In this document: positions 1-7,491 of the stretch, piece by piece | Position numbering within the stretch: the first letter of the stretch is position 1 | How the letters are laid out: every line of letters begins with the position of its first letter | DNA from: an uncultured Clostridia bacterium | GTDB taxonomy: Bacteria; Bacillota; Clostridia; Lachnospirales; Lachnospiraceae | Assembly: GCA_946405675.1 (NCBI GenBank) | Contig: CAMJIC010000051.1 | Location: 1 to 13,235, forward strand | DNA length: 13,235 bases | Reading direction: 5' to 3' | The notes under the pieces: model-generated | Database searches by the model: none | What the model was told of the DNA's origin: nothing | Seen by the model: the letters and a program-made list of their open reading frames with translations, nothing else | Translations under genes and position numbers: made by a program

Positions 1-100
1 CCGGAACCGATAATGCAGCCTCAGTCTCTCCTGCAAATGCCGCTCCTGAGAGCGAAACGGTCATCAGCGCACTCAATGTCAATGCCAGAAATTTTCTCAT
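1..100 (-). CDS. N-terminus of an exported protein, cut by the window edge
   Basis: Only the first 33 codons are present; the rest lies beyond the left edge. The start is a clear secretion signal: M-R-K-F, then a hydrophobic stretch (LALTLSALMTVSLSGA) ending in AAFA before GETEA. This fits signal peptidase I cleavage after residue 23 (A-F-A|G). There is no cysteine at the cleavage region, so it is not an obvious lipoprotein. The ATG at 98-100 is preceded by a strong ribosome site (AAGGAGGAAGG) and by a consensus promoter at 159-187, which together fix the start. Solute-binding proteins and secreted enzymes in Firmicutes start this way, but the mature part seen here (about 10 residues, acidic) does not identify a family. 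It is probably transcribed separately from the large gene upstream. Confidence 0.8.
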   Translation of the reverse strand, partial: MRKFLALTLSALMTVSLSGAAFAGETEAALSVP

Positions 101-293
101 ACACCCTTCCTCCTTATGTGAATACATAACTCTACTTCCAGATGATGACTACGAAATCAGTATAGCAATGAACGTTTCGGGTGTCAACAAGCCACCCTCC
201 GGTGCATATGCCGTCCTTCGTCAATTTGCAATAAAATCTGCAATGTTCCTCCTGTATGATATGTCGATATGCACCAACAAAAAGGAGGCAAAC
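101..293. other. Intergenic region between the TPR/AAA+ gene and the exported-protein gene
   Basis: No gene fits here. It holds the promoter at 159-187. A 9-bp inverted repeat, GGTGCATAT at 201-209 and ATATGCACC at 267-275, flanks about 57 bp just upstream of the -35 box; it could be an operator pair or chance. I see no U-tailed hairpin after the stop at 294, so termination of the upstream transcript is not explained by the sequence. Confidence 0.5.
159..187 (-). promoter_or_regulatory. Sigma-A promoter of the exported-protein gene
   Basis: On the minus strand there is a perfect -35 box TTGACA (182-187), a 17-bp spacer and a -10 box TATACT (159-164, 5 of 6 matches). The expected transcription start is near 152, giving a leader of about 50 nt before the ATG at 100. 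It lies downstream of the stop of the TPR/AAA+ gene, so the exported-protein gene is likely its own unit. Confidence 0.85.
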
Positions 294-3200
294 TCACCGG
301 AAGTCCTTCTCCCGCAGGATCACCCGGTCTTCTTCGTCGTAGCGCTTCTTCGCCGATCCGATCCGGCGGAAGAAGGTATTGGCACTCTTGATTGCACGGT
401 CTACAAGCTCAATCACGTTCGTCACAGACACCGCGTCGCCGGTCTTTCTCGCCGCTTCGATCTTGTCCCTGCAGGCCTGAACAGCCTTTTCGCTCATCAC
501 GTGATCCTTTCCCAGCGCATAGATCTGTCCGAAATTCACCAGGTCATCCTCCGTATACTCCGGAATATAGATCTGTGCAGTGAATTTCATGGTAAAGCGG
601 GGATGGCGCATCAAAAGCTCATGGATGTAACGCTGCTCATCCTCAAGGATCATAATCAAGCCGTCCGTCCTGAATTCCATGGCTGTCGTCAGCTGATCGA
701 CAATCCCGTCATCCAGGTCGCCTGCTTCCTCCACGATCAGCACGCCGCCTGCGATCTTCGCAATGGTTGCCGCAATGTCCTTCCGGTTCAGGTCTGCCGC
801 GTAAATGCGCGCCATCTTGACCGACTGGGTTCCCATGTCCTCCGCAATCGCCTTGGCGATCCCGGTCGCAATCGTTGTCTTCCCGCATCCATGCGCGCCA
901 AGGATGAGAATATTCCCTGCCCGGCTTGTCCGGTCATCCCGGCGGTTTTCCGCCTGCCAGATTGCCGCGGCAATCTGATCCGTCAGGTTTCCAATGGACG
1001 TGAATCCGCGGAAAAGCTCCATCTGACTTGCGGTCAGCATCGGCTTTTCGGTATAGAGCTCAGGCTCCGGCTCACTCTTGGGAATCTCTCTGGTCACCTG
1101 CTCACCGATCCGGCCGTTTCTTGCAAACGCGGCATCCCCGTAGCCTTCTCCGGATGCCGGACTCATACCATCCATATTACCGCCTGCAAAGGGCACATCC
1201 CCCGGTGCCTGACGGAAATTGCCTTGCTCCTGTCCATCGAATGGCGCATTCGGCTGACCGGCAGGAATGCCTTGCTGACCGAACAGAGCATCCGGCTGAC
1301 CGGCAGGAGCACCTTGCTGACCGAACGGAGCATTCGGCTGACCGGCAGGAGCGCCTTGCTGACCGAACGGAGCATTCGGCTGACCGGCAGGAGCACCTTG
1401 CTGACCGAACGGAGCATTCGGCTGACCGGCAGGAGCGCCTTGCGGCGCCTGGCCGTATGGATCGCCCATCCAGGCCTGATCCGGTTCTTGCATCTCCTGG
1501 GAGCCTGCCAAAGCCGCTCCTGCAACGGCCCCGGCGGCCAAAGCCTGTCCAAAGCCGCTTCCCGGCGCATCCGCGATCCGGATGTCTTCTTCCTCATCAT
1601 ACTTGCCGGAAGCCGCTTCCATCTCCGCTTCCGCCATATCTGCCGCTTTCTCTGCAGCCTCATGGGCGTTCTTCGCCGCTTCCTTTGCCGCAGCATCGCT
1701 TTGGGCAAGGTATGTTGCATGAAGCTTACGGATCTCTTCAACCGGAAGCCTGCGGGTCTTTGCCTCAGCGACTTCCTTCGTGTAAGCAACCTTAGGCGTA
1801 CTCATGAAAGCCGCTGCGACAGCTGCCGCCGGATCTTCCGGATTGTTTTCCCGGGCGGACATGCTCTGAGCCGCAGGCCGGGTTCCGTCACCGGGCAGCA
1901 CAGACTGCCCTCTCCCCGGCAAATTACCGGATTCGGTACTCTCAGGCTGTCCTGCCTGCTGCAGCGCGCCAGCCAGAACAGCTGAAGCCGCCGCCATCTG
2001 CAGGCCGCCATCCATTCCCCGATCCTTTCCTCCGGAACCTTCCGCTTCTGCACTGATACGGTTCCTTCCGGATTCCATCTCCGCACGCAGCGCATTTTCC
2101 GCCTCAGTGATCTCCTCTGCCGGGATCTCTGACGTCTGCCTTGCCTGGTGCACATCGTCCCGGAGGAACTGCGGGATCCGCGGATCCGATCCTGCTTCAA
2201 CCCCAGATTCATCCCAGGCCGCGCCAGCAGGATCGTAAGGCGCAGGAGTCCCCTCCATGCTTCCCGCCTGATAGGACGCTGCCTTTGCCTCGGCCTGCTG
2301 CTGCGCTGTCATCTGCGCCTCTTCTTCAGCGGACATCACAAAACCGCCCGCCACCTGACGCACTCTTTCTCCTCCGTCCCCCATGGACAGAAGGATATCA
2401 TCTATGGTCAGCCTGCCAGCCTGACGCTTCTGCGCCGCCTCAGACACCGGCACGCGGAAGGTCATGTCGCTTCCCCTGGCAGCAACCGCATTCTCCTGAT
2501 CCTCTTTGGACTGCTCGATGGCCTCGTCCAGGATCGCCTCATCCGCGCCGATCACATCCCGGGGTCCGACACCGGACACGATTTCCCGCACATTGCGAAC
2601 CATGTCTTCCTGCAGCTGTTCCGCAGACACCGGCTCAGATATCTGCTCAGGCTGCCCGTCCTGGGTCAGATCGGAATTCTCATCAGGCTGCCCGGCTTGT
2701 ACCCCAGCTGAATCCTCCCCGGACTGTCCGGTCTGGGCCGGGTCTGAAACCTCCTCAGACTGCACTGCCTGGGTCGTGTCTGAGTCCTCCTCAGACTGCA
2801 CTGCCCGGGTCGGGTCTGGAACCTCCTCAGACTGCACTGCCTGGGCCGGGTCTGAAACCTCCTCAGACTGCATTGCCCGGGTCGGGTCTGGAACCTCCTC
2901 AGACTGCCCGGCTTCCGCCAGAGCGGAATCCGCCTCAGGACGCCCGGCTTCTGACAAAGCGAAATCCCCCTCATGCTGTCCGGCTTCTGATGCATCAGGC
3001 ATCTCTTCAGTCTGCCCTTCCTGCCTCCCGGCATCGGCAGCTTTCTCGCCACTGTCTCCATCCGCACGGGTTCCATCCGCTAAAACAGTCCTATCCTCAG
3101 GCGCATTTTCCGGCTCCTGCAGCATACCTGCAGCCGGCACACGATCTGCTTCCCTGTCAATTTCCGCTCTCAGCTTTGTAGTTTCTTCCGGATCCTTCTC

Positions 3201-4328
3201 AAAAGCATCCCGCAGGCTTTCCGCTGTCATTACAGCCCCGACAGCTGCCGCCAGCGACGCGCCAACGTCTGCCGCAGCGGTATTGTTTCCGGCGTCCGAA
3301 ACCGCATTTTCCTTCTCCATTGTTTCCGGAGCCGTGCTTCCCTTCTCCATCGTTTCCGGAGCTGCGCTTCCCTTCTCCACTGTTTCCGGAACCACGCTTC
3401 CTTTCTCTATTGTTTCCGGAGCCGCGCTTCCTTTCCCTGCAGCGGCGGAAACCGCCTTTTTCTCCGCCAGAGAAGTCACCTTCTTCGGAGACAACGCTTC
3501 CCGGGCCTGTTCCGCCTTCCGGTCAATCTGCGCATGCGCAGCCTCCGCCTTCCGGGACAGTTCCACCTTCGTCGCCTCGATCTTCGCAGTATGGGCAATA
3601 TCCACCGCCAGCTCACTCTTAATCTCTTCCTGAGCCGCGGCTGCACGTTCCGCCTTCGCAAGGGAGGCCGTTTCACTCAGATAGGAATCCGGCCTGACCT
3701 CCGGCTCCTCCTCCGCCGCAAACCGATTATCATAGATTTCCTGCTGCTTCGGTGTCAGAGGCGCGTATTTCTTCTTCAGCTCCAGCGCCTTGATCACATA
3801 CTTCCCGCTCTGGAACCACAAAACAAGGTCATCACACGTCGCCAGGCCTTCCTGCGTCCGGCCGGCCTGAACCTGCAGCCTGGCGAGCTCATAAGCCCAC
3901 TTCTCGTTATATTCCTGGTCCAGGTACTCCTTCAGGATATCGATCTGCTCGTCCAGGGAAGCGCCCCTGCCCCGATAGATCTTATACTTCAGGATATACT
4001 TATTGTTATCATGCGGGGCAGCCTGGACATACTCCGAATAATATTCGATCGCCTGGTCAAACTGGCGCAGACGAATACAGCACTCCACCAGGCGGTACAA
4101 TATCGTACGTCCCACCGGGCTGCGCCGGTAAGCCCGAAGGAGCAGCACCTTACTGTCCTCATAACGCTCAAGGACCTCGTAGACCTCACTGATCATCACC
4201 AGCGTCTGCACGTTCCGGACTCTCTTCCAGTCAATGGAATCCGCGATCTTAGCCGCGCCTTCATAATTTTCAGCCGCGATCAGCCGGTTGATCTCCTGCA
4301 GTTTTTCCTGATATTCCCTCTTGTCCAT
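294..4328 (-). CDS. Large TPR / disordered repeat / AAA+ ATPase protein in the trk cluster
   Basis: This is a 1344-residue, probably cytosolic protein; no signal peptide or membrane helix is seen. Residues 1-200 are helical with TPR-like repeats (YEDSKVLLLRAYRRSP, FDQAIEYYSEYVQAAP), a protein-binding fold. Residues 205-295 are Ala/Glu/Lys-rich and probably coiled. Residues 300-1090 look largely disordered and contain three tandem-repeat arrays (10-, 12- and 14-residue units), short Ala-rich patches and a charged helix near 855-907. Residues 1100-1344 form an AAA+ domain with Walker A GAHGCGKTT (1144-1152) and a Walker B-like strand GGVLIVEEAGDL (1194-1205). The later part (IHELLMRHPRFTMKF, IPEYTEDDLVNF) resembles the CbxX/CfxQ or SpoVK group. 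Expected Walker B Asp is Glu, the sensor-1 AGY is replaced by LED, and the Arg of the usual SRF is Lys. The start at 4326-4328 has only a modest ribosome site (GGGGGAA). It begins 58 nt after trkH with no terminator between, so co-transcription is likely. The ATPase fold is well supported; the function is unknown. Confidence 0.85.
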   Translation of the reverse strand: MDKREYQEKLQEINRLIAAENYEGAAKIADSIDWKRVRNVQTLVMISEVYEVLERYEDSKVLLLRAYRRSPVGRTILYRLVECCIRLRQFDQAIEYYSEYVQAAPHDNNKYILKYKIYRGRGASLDEQIDILKEYLDQEYNEKWAYELARLQVQAGRTQEGLATCDDLVLWFQSGKYVIKALELKKKYAPLTPKQQEIYDNRFAAEEEPEVRPDSYLSETASLAKAERAAAAQEEIKSELAVDIAHTAKIEATKVELSRKAEAAHAQIDRKAEQAREALSPKKVTSLAEKKAVSAAAGKGSAAPETIEKGSVVPETVEKGSAAPETMEKGSTAPETMEKENAVSDAGNNTAAADVGASLAAAVGAVMTAESLRDAFEKDPEETTKLRAEIDREADRVPAAGMLQEPENAPEDRTVLADGTRADGDSGEKAADAGRQEGQTEEMPDASEAGQHEGDFALSEAGRPEADSALAEAGQSEEVPDPTRAMQSEEVSDPAQAVQSEEVPDPTRAVQSEEDSDTTQAVQSEEVSDPAQTGQSGEDSAGVQAGQPDENSDLTQDGQPEQISEPVSAEQLQEDMVRNVREIVSGVGPRDVIGADEAILDEAIEQSKEDQENAVAARGSDMTFRVPVSEAAQKRQAGRLTIDDILLSMGDGGERVRQVAGGFVMSAEEEAQMTAQQQAEAKAASYQAGSMEGTPAPYDPAGAAWDESGVEAGSDPRIPQFLRDDVHQARQTSEIPAEEITEAENALRAEMESGRNRISAEAEGSGGKDRGMDGGLQMAAASAVLAGALQQAGQPESTESGNLPGRGQSVLPGDGTRPAAQSMSARENNPEDPAAAVAAAFMSTPKVAYTKEVAEAKTRRLPVEEIRKLHATYLAQSDAAAKEAAKNAHEAAEKAADMAEAEMEAASGKYDEEEDIRIADAPGSGFGQALAAGAVAGAALAGSQEMQEPDQAWMGDPYGQAPQGAPAGQPNAPFGQQGAPAGQPNAPFGQQGAPAGQPNAPFGQQGAPAGQPDALFGQQGIPAGQPNAPFDGQEQGNFRQAPGDVPFAGGNMDGMSPASGEGYGDAAFARNGRIGEQVTREIPKSEPEPELYTEKPMLTASQMELFRGFTSIGNLTDQIAAAIWQAENRRDDRTSRAGNILILGAHGCGKTTIATGIAKAIAEDMGTQSVKMARIYAADLNRKDIAATIAKIAGGVLIVEEAGDLDDGIVDQLTTAMEFRTDGLIMILEDEQRYIHELLMRHPRFTMKFTAQIYIPEYTEDDLVNFGQIYALGKDHVMSEKAVQACRDKIEAARKTGDAVSVTNVIELVDRAIKSANTFFRRIGSAKKRYDEEDRVILREKDFR
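1230..1439 (-). repeat. 42-bp coding tandem repeat, 5 units (14 residues each)
   Basis: Residues about 964-1033 of the TPR/AAA+ protein are five copies of a 14-residue unit, GAPAGQPNAPFGQQ, uncharged and rich in Gly, Pro, Gln, Asn and Ala. The last copies drift (GAPAGQPDALFGQQ, GIPAGQPNAPFDGQ). At DNA level the units are nearly identical and alternate between gagcacc and gagcgcc variants. That suggests duplication of an 84-bp dimer. Such DNA tends to vary in copy number by slippage or recombination. There are no spacers and the unit keeps the reading frame. Confidence 0.95.
2610..3005 (-). repeat. 36-bp coding tandem repeat, about 11 units (12 residues each), acidic
   Basis: Residues about 442-573 of the TPR/AAA+ protein are degenerate 12-residue units of the form E-x-x-D-P-x-x-A-x-Q-S-E, for example EVPDPTRAMQSE, EVSDPAQAVQSE and EDSDTTQAVQSE. 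The central units are the most similar at DNA level. There the DPTRA and DPAQA types alternate, giving a 72-bp higher-order unit. Outer units are eroded. The array is strongly acidic, unlike the 14-residue array. Confidence 0.92.
3309..3428 (-). repeat. 30-bp coding tandem repeat, 4 units (10 residues each)
   Basis: Residues about 301-340 of the TPR/AAA+ protein comprise four copies of a 10-residue unit, SAAPETMEKG, with variants SVVPETVEKG and STAPETMEKE. The DNA units (core GTTTCCGGAGC on the plus strand) are close copies. The array sits just after the Ala/Lys-rich coiled segment, at the start of the disordered linker. Confidence 0.92.
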
Positions 4329-4386
4329 TCCGTTCCCCCATTCGGATCCGTAGCTATCATTCTCTCATGCCAAACCGCGGCACGCA

Positions 4387-5907
4387 TCAGAATCCCTCGT
4401 CCAGCAGTGCCTCATCCGCCTTGCTGGCCCGCCTTCTGCTCCTGGCAGGCCGCGAGAACAAGTCTCCATCCTTCCATGTATGCACGGATAAGAGCACCAG
4501 CACCGGAAGGATCTCCAGCCTGCCTGCGATCATGTCAAAGATCAGGATGCAGGTGGCAAATGGGCTGTAGCCGCTGTAATTCATGGTCGGGCCGACCCCC
4601 TTCAGGCCGGGGCCGATATTGTTAAGCGTCGCGGCAACTGCCGTGAAATTCGTCTCCAGGTCAAACCCGTCAATGGAGATCAGCAGGATGCTGGCCGCCA
4701 TGACGAAGAAATATGCCACGATGAACACATTGATCCCGCGCAGGACAGAATGCTCCAGCGGCTTTCCGTCGTATTTGATCTTGCGCACATTGTTCGGATG
4801 GATCGCATTGTCCAGCTCCTTCACGATCGTCTTGAACGCCACCTGAAGCCGCGAAACCTTCATGCCGCCGCCCGTGGAACCGGCGCAGGCGCCGCAGAAC
4901 ATCAGAAGGACAAGCACCCATTTGCTGAAGGACGGCCAAAGGTCAAAATCCGCCGTACTGTAGCCAGTCGTCGTAATGATCGACCCGACCTGGAACGCGG
5001 CATCCTTCAAAGCGAGCAGCGTACTTGGATACATATGGTTGATCGATACCGTGATCAGCGCGATCGCAATGCCGATGATGGAGAAATAAGTCACTGCCTC
5101 CGAAACCTTCGGCACATCCTTGATATGCCCGGTGACCACCAGGTAATAGACCGAAAAGTTGGTTCCAAACAGGATCATGAAGATGGTGATCACCACCTGC
5201 TGCGGGATCGTGTAGGACGCGCAGCCTGAGTTCAGGACCGCGAAGCCGCCCGTCCCGGCCGTCCCGAAGGTCAGGCAGAGATTGTCGAACAGCGGCATGC
5301 CAAGGATCATCAGGATCACCAGCTCGATCGCCGTCAGCGCAAAATACATTCGATACAGGATGCTTGCCGTCTGTCCTGCCTTCGGAACCATCTTCTTCAC
5401 GCTCGGCCCCGGGCTCTCCGCCTTCATCAGGTACATCGTGCTGCCGCCGGCCGCCAGCGGGATAACCGCCATGACGAACACCAGGATCCCCATGCCGCCG
5501 ACCCAGTGGGTAAATGACCTCCAGAACAATAGCCAGTGAGGCAGCGCCTCCACATCAGACAAGACCGACGCGCCGGTCGTGGTAAACCCCGAGGCCGTCT
5601 CAAAGACCGCATCGAACATATTCGGGATATGCCCGGACAGGCGGAACGGGAGCGCCCCGAGAATACTGTACAAAAACCAGACCAGGGCGCAGATCACGCT
5701 GCCCTCCTTGGCGTAGATCCGCCGTACCTTCGGACGGCTCACCAGAACCATGGCTCCTCCGATCGCAAGGCAAAGTCCCATCGAAACGAGAAGCCAGACC
5801 ACATCTTTCTCACGATAGACCGCGGCCACAATGCCGGACGGTGCCATAAATGCGGCTTCAAACATCAGCATCCATCCAAGGATGCGGAAAATCATCGCAA
5901 AATTCAT
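4387..5907 (-). CDS. trkH: TrkH-family potassium uptake membrane subunit
   Basis: This 506-residue integral membrane protein is the K+-translocating subunit of a Trk system; K+ entry is regulated by TrkA. It has the fourfold membrane-pore-membrane layout with four filter loops: TTTGAS (109-114), GTAGTGGF (215-222), TTTGYS (312-317) and NNIGPG (429-434). Each loop carries the key Gly. The GSTGGGMK motif (343-350) after pore 3 is also typical. Length is close to the family norm. The C-terminus ends in a basic then acidic tail (RSRRRASKADEALLDEGF) that may face the TrkA ring. The ATG at 5905-5907 follows the trkA stop by 15 nt, with a GGGGTGAGGG ribosome site, so the two genes are translated from one mRNA. 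The next gene starts 58 nt downstream. Two-RCK TrkA next to it favours Trk over Ktr naming. Confidence 0.96.
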   Translation of the reverse strand: MNFAMIFRILGWMLMFEAAFMAPSGIVAAVYREKDVVWLLVSMGLCLAIGGAMVLVSRPKVRRIYAKEGSVICALVWFLYSILGALPFRLSGHIPNMFDAVFETASGFTTTGASVLSDVEALPHWLLFWRSFTHWVGGMGILVFVMAVIPLAAGGSTMYLMKAESPGPSVKKMVPKAGQTASILYRMYFALTAIELVILMILGMPLFDNLCLTFGTAGTGGFAVLNSGCASYTIPQQVVITIFMILFGTNFSVYYLVVTGHIKDVPKVSEAVTYFSIIGIAIALITVSINHMYPSTLLALKDAAFQVGSIITTTGYSTADFDLWPSFSKWVLVLLMFCGACAGSTGGGMKVSRLQVAFKTIVKELDNAIHPNNVRKIKYDGKPLEHSVLRGINVFIVAYFFVMAASILLISIDGFDLETNFTAVAATLNNIGPGLKGVGPTMNYSGYSPFATCILIFDMIAGRLEILPVLVLLSVHTWKDGDLFSRPARSRRRASKADEALLDEGF

Positions 5908-5922
5908 TTTCCCTCACCCCTG

Positions 5923-7278
5923 TCAGCGGAAGACATCACTGATGTCATTGACACCCTTGATCGTCGTAATGATCAGCACAGTATCTCCATGGCGGATTAC
6001 GTCGCCGCCGCGCGGGAGGATAAAACGTCCGTCACGGTAGATCGCTCCCACCAGCACGCCCGACTTGAGCGGCAGCTTGCTCAGCGGGATATCTGTCCTG
6101 GTAAAGTTCTCACGGATCTTGAATTCCAGCGCCTCCGCCTGGTCATCCATGATGCGGTGAAGCGTCTCGATATTGCTGCCAAATGAATTCTGCATCGCCC
6201 TGACATACTGGACGATCAGTTCCGCCGTGATGTTCTTCGGCGAGATCATCGTGTCAAGGTTCAGGCTCTCAAAGACCTCCTCAAACGCGACGCGGTTGAC
6301 TTTGGTGATGATCTTGCGCACGCCGCAGGTCTTGGCAAACAGGGAAAGCACCACATTCTCTTCATCGATTCCGGTCAGGCATACGATCCCCTCCGTAGAG
6401 CGGATGCCCTCTTCCTCCAGCAGCTCCTTGTCCGAACCGTCACCATGGATAATGGATGCCTTCGGAAGCAGCTCCGCCAGCTCCTCACAGCGCGAAAGAT
6501 CCTTTTCAATGATCTTGACCTGGATCCCGCTGTTGAGCAGCATCCGGCCCAGGTACAGTGCCACATCCCCGCCGCCGATGATCATGGCGTTGCGCACTGC
6601 GTGCGTCTCCAGCCCAATCCGGGAGAAGAACCGCTCCTGCTCTTCCAGCGGCGCGACGATGGAGATCACATCCCCGGCTTTCAGGACCGTATTACCCTGG
6701 GGGATCAACGTATCCCCTTCCCGCTCCAGCGTGCATACCAGGACATTGCAGTTCAATTCTTCATGCATGGAATACAGATCCAGTCCGTCCAGGACAGATC
6801 CCTGGGGCACGCGGAAATGCAAAAGCTCCACCTTCCCCTTGGCGAAGGTATTGATCTCAATTGCCGACGGGAAACGCAGCACCCGCGCCGCTTCCTGCGC
6901 CGCCGCGAACTCCTGGTTGATGACCAGCGCAAGCCCCAGCTCTTCCCTGATCACGTTGACCGCCCGGTTATATTCCGGATTATGAACGCGCGCGATCGTC
7001 TGGCAGTGTCCTGCCTTCCTTGCCAGAAGGCAGACAAACAGGTTCAGCTCATCGTGCCCCGTCACTGCGATCACCAGATCCGCATTTTCAACATCCGCTT
7101 CTTCCAGAATGGTATAGCTTGCGCCGTTGCCGCTGAAGCCCATAACATCATAGCGGTCACAGACCTGATCAACCACCTTGTCATTGGAATCGATCACCGT
7201 AATGTCATGTCCTTCACTACACAGATTGGCGACAAGCGTCTCCCCGACTTTACCGCCGCCTACAATGATGATCTTCAT
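5923..7278 (-). CDS. trkA: TrkA potassium transporter regulatory subunit
   Basis: This 451-residue cytosolic protein has two RCK modules in tandem (RCK_N about 1-120, RCK_C about 140-220, RCK_N about 230-345, RCK_C about 370-450). That is the full-length Trk type rather than the single-module KtrA. The first Rossmann motif is IVGGGKVGE (5-13), with Asp30 at the end of strand 2 (VIDSND), which favours NAD(H). The second is IIGGGDVALYLG (233-244), with Glu258 in IIEKD. The protein forms a ring under TrkH and gates K+ uptake in response to nucleotide. The ATG at 7276-7278 has a GGAGAGGA ribosome site about 10 nt upstream. A promoter with an extended -10 lies at 7423-7451. I found no sequence resembling the c-di-AMP (ydaO) riboswitch in the leader. 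Confidence 0.96.
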   Translation of the reverse strand: MKIIIVGGGKVGETLVANLCSEGHDITVIDSNDKVVDQVCDRYDVMGFSGNGASYTILEEADVENADLVIAVTGHDELNLFVCLLARKAGHCQTIARVHNPEYNRAVNVIREELGLALVINQEFAAAQEAARVLRFPSAIEINTFAKGKVELLHFRVPQGSVLDGLDLYSMHEELNCNVLVCTLEREGDTLIPQGNTVLKAGDVISIVAPLEEQERFFSRIGLETHAVRNAMIIGGGDVALYLGRMLLNSGIQVKIIEKDLSRCEELAELLPKASIIHGDGSDKELLEEEGIRSTEGIVCLTGIDEENVVLSLFAKTCGVRKIITKVNRVAFEEVFESLNLDTMISPKNITAELIVQYVRAMQNSFGSNIETLHRIMDDQAEALEFKIRENFTRTDIPLSKLPLKSGVLVGAIYRDGRFILPRGGDVIRHGDTVLIITTIKGVNDISDVFR

Positions 7279-7422
7279 ACTCTTATCGTCCTCTCCGGAG
7301 CCAGCCTGCCTTCGTATCGGTCACGGATGAAGAAGCAACCGCAGCAATCCGCCCAATGAATATGAGCACAGTTTCTCAGGACGCACGGCAAGCCAGCATA
7401 GCTCCACTATGTTTATTAGGAT

Positions 7423-7451
7423 AATATATCACGTTCATCTGGAAGTCGCAA
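7423..7451 (-). promoter_or_regulatory. Promoter of the trkA-trkH cluster (extended -10)
   Basis: On the minus strand: -35 TTGCGA (7446-7451, 4 of 6), a 17-bp spacer and -10 TATATT (7423-7428, 5 of 6), with a TG at the extended -10 position (7430-7431). The predicted start is near 7416, leaving a leader of about 138 nt before trkA. The leader contains a short hairpin (CATAG/CTATG, 7396-7410) and a 6-bp stem closing about 18 nt near 7324-7353. Confidence 0.7.
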
Positions 7452-7463
7452 CGGACGTTGAAA

Positions 7464-7491
7464 GCGGCCGACGGATCAATCCGCCGGCCGC
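7464..7491 (-). terminator. GC-rich hairpin just upstream of the trkA promoter, possible terminator
   Basis: GCGGCCGGCGGAT and ATCCGTCGGCCGC form an inverted repeat around a very short loop. The one imperfect pair is G-U in a minus-strand RNA but A-C in a plus-strand RNA, so the minus-strand transcript folds better. It is followed on the minus strand only by CTTTC, a weak U-tract, so this is at best a weak intrinsic terminator. It would end any transcript from the promoter at 8050-8078 just before the trkA promoter. Confidence 0.45.

Noticed and set aside
1230..1439. CRISPR-like look of regularly spaced 42-bp repeats
   Set aside because: There are no unique spacers, the repeats are contiguous and they code in frame for a 14-residue unit.
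168..1985. Long plus-strand open frame (605 codons) opposite the TPR/AAA+ gene
   Set aside because: It mirrors the 14-residue repeat array of the minus-strand gene, has no ribosome site, and is rich in Arg, Leu, Ser and His with no recognisable domain. It is a shadow created by the codon bias of the real gene.
2141..3633. Plus-strand open frames opposite the linker, Pro- or Ser-rich
   Set aside because: Their repetitive composition is the antisense image of the minus-strand repeats. No start signals or domains are seen.
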